Shown here: piece by piece, positions 4,004 to 6,252 of the stretch
Layout: each line of letters starts with the position of its first letter
How positions within the stretch are numbered: position 1 is the first letter of the stretch
From: Phycisphaerae bacterium
GTDB taxonomy: Bacteria; Planctomycetota; Phycisphaerae; Sedimentisphaerales; UBA12454
Length of the DNA stretch: 6,252 nucleotides
Assembly (NCBI GenBank): GCA_028712345.1
Contig: JAQTQF010000115.1
Location: forward strand, 1-6,252
Direction of reading: 5' to 3'
Translations under genes and position numbers: made by a program
Notes under the pieces: model-generated
Databases searched by the model: none
What the model was told of the DNA's origin: nothing
The model's input: only the letters and a program-made list of their open reading frames with translations

Positions 4004-6252
4004 TCAACGCGCCGGTCTGGTCGTAGTTACGGGTATTTCGCCGCGAAGCGCCTTGCCTGCCCGGCCAGTCAGCCACAGATATTCGTCGCTGGGCAGAGGA
4101 ATTCCATCGTAACTTGGTGTTATGAACATATCTATGCCTCCCGGTCTGGGAGGATTATTGGTAATTTTAAATATGGCAGTGCCCTCATCGACCTCGTCGA
4201 ACATCGCTATGTAAAGCATATTTGCATTCGCAGTAGAAACCGTGGCATATACCTGGTTCCAGAAGAATTGCCCGCCGCTGCGAGGCATTTCGTTGTACGG
4301 CTTGGCGGGGTCAGCGTTGTGATGGCTGTATCCCGGCCAGATAACCGGTAAATATTCTATAAGATGACTTGGGGTGCTGTTGATCTGACACCAGAGAATA
4401 TCCGGTATCCAGACGCTGTTAGTAAAGTTGATTATTTCGCCGGGATATTTGTAACGGCCGATGGACCAGGGGCTGATAATATCAGCCAGAAGGTAAGTTG
4501 CCTGTACCCACGGATCGCTGCTCGATCGCCATATATCATTGACGCCTATCATAACAAGATTGCCGCCATAGACAGGGTCATTTTGAAGGAAATTTACGAG
4601 GTTATAAACTTCCTGTCCCTCATATTCTCGTCCGAAACCTATTCCCCATATCGCCACAACAGGTTTGCCTCTATGATACATATACGCATAATCGGTTGGG
4701 TCTTTCGTTACCTGCCTTGTATTAACGAGGTATTTCCAGTCGTTTATTACATATGAAGTTTGTCCTGCATCGAGGCCGGTAAGGTCATACATCACCGCAT
4801 ATTTCCTGTTGTACATATTTGCACCGTCTTTGCAGTAGTCAAGCACATCGTTACGGTGATAAAAGCTTGAACTTGTCTGGCTCTTTATTTCCGTTGCGAA
4901 TCTCTGCAAATATATGCCGTCAATACCGTACTGCTGCATCCACTGGAAGTGCCGTCGTACGGTTTTGAGATTATGCGAACTGAATACATAGTGATTGGTG
5001 CCGTCGTAAAAGTCAGGAGCGAGAAATTTTTCATCCGCATCATACTCGCTCATATCAGGCCACATATCGACACGAACATTGCTTGGCGTGAATGAAGACG
5101 AACGGCCGCTCCAGTGTACCCAGTTGCGGGAAGTTCCATCGCCCGGACAGTTGAACCAACCCTGATAACCGCACATAACCTTGCCGATGAGGCTGCAATT
5201 AGTATCAAATTTCCAGACATTTCCTTTGCTTCTCTTGACGCCATAGACTTCATCTACACGCCAATAATAATTAACATCTCTTACAAGAGCCGGGTCGTAA
5301 CTGGCGACGGTAAAATTGCCCTTAAACAATGGACTTGATTGGCTCATCCAGTTTGCGGCCAGCAGGGCGTAATCATCGAAGTCCACGATATCATCGCCGT
5401 TGCTGCCCGCATAAGGCTCAGAGCCGGCTGGATTTTCCAGCCAGTAATTTATAAGAATCAGAAGGTCTTCGTAGTCAACCTGTCCGTCTTCATCCAAATC
5501 GCCTGTGAGATACTGAGCTTCCGCTACGGCGTTGGCATCTGTGCCGAAATATACATCGTGTGAAACGGTGCCATAGCCTGCGGTCCAGCTTAAAATTTTA
5601 TTTGGGACTACGCTTGTTTCCGTATTAGCGGGGTCCGGGTTTTCAGCCTGACCGGCGATAGTGGTAAATTTCCACAGGAGTCCCGGGACAGTATTTGCTC
5701 CAATGATTTCATCAATACGCCAGTAATATGTGGTATCGACAGTAACTGCGGGTGGGGTGTAGCTGTTTGTACCCTGATTACCCCTGAAAGCAGGGGGATT
5801 TGTCGTACCGAAATAGACATCGTGTGATAATGCACCAAGTCCGCTTGTCCAGCTTAAATTCACATCCGGCAGTAAATCTGTCGAATGATGACTGGGATTT
5901 GGACTGGCCGCCTGCTGCGGGTTGTTGAGCTGTCTTACGGTTGTACTGCCGGGATTTGTTATATTATAATCAACACCCAAGGTTCCCGTGCCGTCGTAGG
6001 CGGCAATCTGACCGCCGGCTATATAACTGTTTATCAAAGATGTTTTATCGCCTTCAACAACGAGAGTGCCGCCTGATATGTCGAGCAGGCCGGTGCATCC
6101 CGCCGGCCAGGCCATTTGAAAGTCCGCCACCGTGATAGTTCCGCCATTGAGATATACATAGCCTTCGCCTGTTGAGGCGCCGATGTCGTTGTAGCCGATA
6201 CCGAAGGTGCCATAGACATAAATTTCGCCGCCGTTCATCAGCAAAGATCGGA
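4004..6252 (-). CDS. Secreted multidomain glycoside hydrolase, GH71/GH99-like, N-terminus outside window
   Basis: The reading frame is open to the right edge and stops at TGA 4006-4004; residues are numbered from codon 6244-6242. Order: beta-strand-rich repeats with 'LNGGTI'/'ISGGTL' turns (1-~105), as in beta-helix regions of large planctomycete surface proteins; two fibronectin-like modules with SHDVYFGT and TYYWRIDE or NYYWRVDE (about 108-196 and 200-348); a dockerin-like pair of calcium loops inside the second module (247-303); then a catalytic domain (about 353-737) starting VMCGYQGWFN. Key motif: FDEVDEGTAIFK (682-693), which aligns with the NEWxEGTxIE block of GH99 and puts Glu684 and Glu687 at the positions of its catalytic acids. 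Relatives cleave alpha-linked mannan or glucan; the substrate here is unknown. Secretion is inferred from the domain types, since the signal peptide lies outside. The true start is upstream: the codon at 6244 is an internal TTG (Leu). Confidence 0.85.
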   Translation of the reverse strand, partial: RSLLMNGGEIYVYGTFGIGYNDIGASTGEGYVYLNGGTITVADFQMAWPAGCTGLLDISGGTLVVEGDKTSLINSYIAGGQIAAYDGTGTLGVDYNITNPGSTTVRQLNNPQQAASPNPSHHSTDLLPDVNLSWTSGLGALSHDVYFGTTNPPAFRGNQGTNSYTPPAVTVDTTYYWRIDEIIGANTVPGLLWKFTTIAGQAENPDPANTETSVVPNKILSWTAGYGTVSHDVYFGTDANAVAEAQYLTGDLDEDGQVDYEDLLILINYWLENPAGSEPYAGSNGDDIVDFDDYALLAANWMSQSSPLFKGNFTVASYDPALVRDVNYYWRVDEVYGVKRSKGNVWKFDTNCSLIGKVMCGYQGWFNCPGDGTSRNWVHWSGRSSSFTPSNVRVDMWPDMSEYDADEKFLAPDFYDGTNHYVFSSHNLKTVRRHFQWMQQYGIDGIYLQRFATEIKSQTSSSFYHRNDVLDYCKDGANMYNRKYAVMYDLTGLDAGQTSYVINDWKYLVNTRQVTKDPTDYAYMYHRGKPVVAIWGIGFGREYEGQEVYNLVNFLQNDPVYGGNLVMIGVNDIWRSSSDPWVQATYLLADIISPWSIGRYKYPGEIINFTNSVWIPDILWCQINSTPSHLIEYLPVIWPGYSHHNADPAKPYNEMPRSGGQFFWNQVYATVSTANANMLYIAMFDEVDEGTAIFKITNNPPRPGGIDMFITPSYDGIPLPSDEYLWLTGRAGKALRGEIPVTTTRPAR
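5543..5858 (-). repeat. Direct repeat pair encoding the SHDVYFGT part of two modules
   Basis: Bases 5543-5594 and 5807-5858 match at 38 of 52 positions with no gap and an offset of exactly 264 bases (88 codons). They encode the 'LSWT-G-G--SHDVYFGT' segments of the two fibronectin-like modules. This shows the modules arose by duplication within the gene or share a recent source. Confidence 0.65.

Noticed and set aside
5543..5858. CRISPR-like spaced repeat
   Set aside because: There are only two copies, diverged to 38 of 52 matches, and both are in frame within a coding region as duplicated protein modules.

Overview
The window looks like part of a planctomycete chromosome, most likely class Phycisphaerae (Sedimentisphaerales-like). 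This is inferred from the style of the large protein at the right edge, which combines beta-strand-rich 'NGG' repeats, 'SHDVYFGT...YYWRIDE' modules and a dockerin-like calcium-loop pair ending in 'LLAANW'. No rRNA, tRNA or other phylogenetic marker is present. Five protein genes can be supported. Two are cut by the window edges: the left one on the + strand and the right one on the - strand.

Layout: (1) 1-779, +, the C-terminal part of a metallophosphoesterase. (2) 780-964, a gene-free stretch between converging genes, filled by a nested palindromic repeat with AT-rich outer inverted arms, two alternative hairpins and a GTCCGCC hairpin. (3) 965-3036, -, a two-component system: an OmpR/PhoB-class response regulator followed after 5 bases by a membrane histidine kinase. 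(4) 3116-3715, -, a small exported protein with two PepSY-like modules and a strongly Asp/Lys-rich tail. It is followed by a good intrinsic terminator whose U-tract ends against the regulator's ribosome binding site. (5) 3716-4003, a 288-base intergenic region with a strong RBS, a PhoB-box-like tandem repeat with a correctly spaced -10, and a weak candidate terminator for the gene upstream. (6) 4004-6252, -, a large secreted multidomain glycoside hydrolase (GH71/GH99-like) open at its N-terminus.

The most coherent functional unit is the PepSY-like gene plus regulator plus kinase. An exported PepSY-like protein lies directly upstream of a two-component pair. Its promoter region carries two perfect 7-base direct repeats with an 11-base period, placed 10 bases before a -10 box in the canonical Pho-box geometry. 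The inference is that the regulator controls the exported protein and, by readthrough of the intervening terminator, perhaps itself, which would form a feedback loop at the cell envelope. The glycoside hydrolase and the phosphoesterase have no visible functional link to it.
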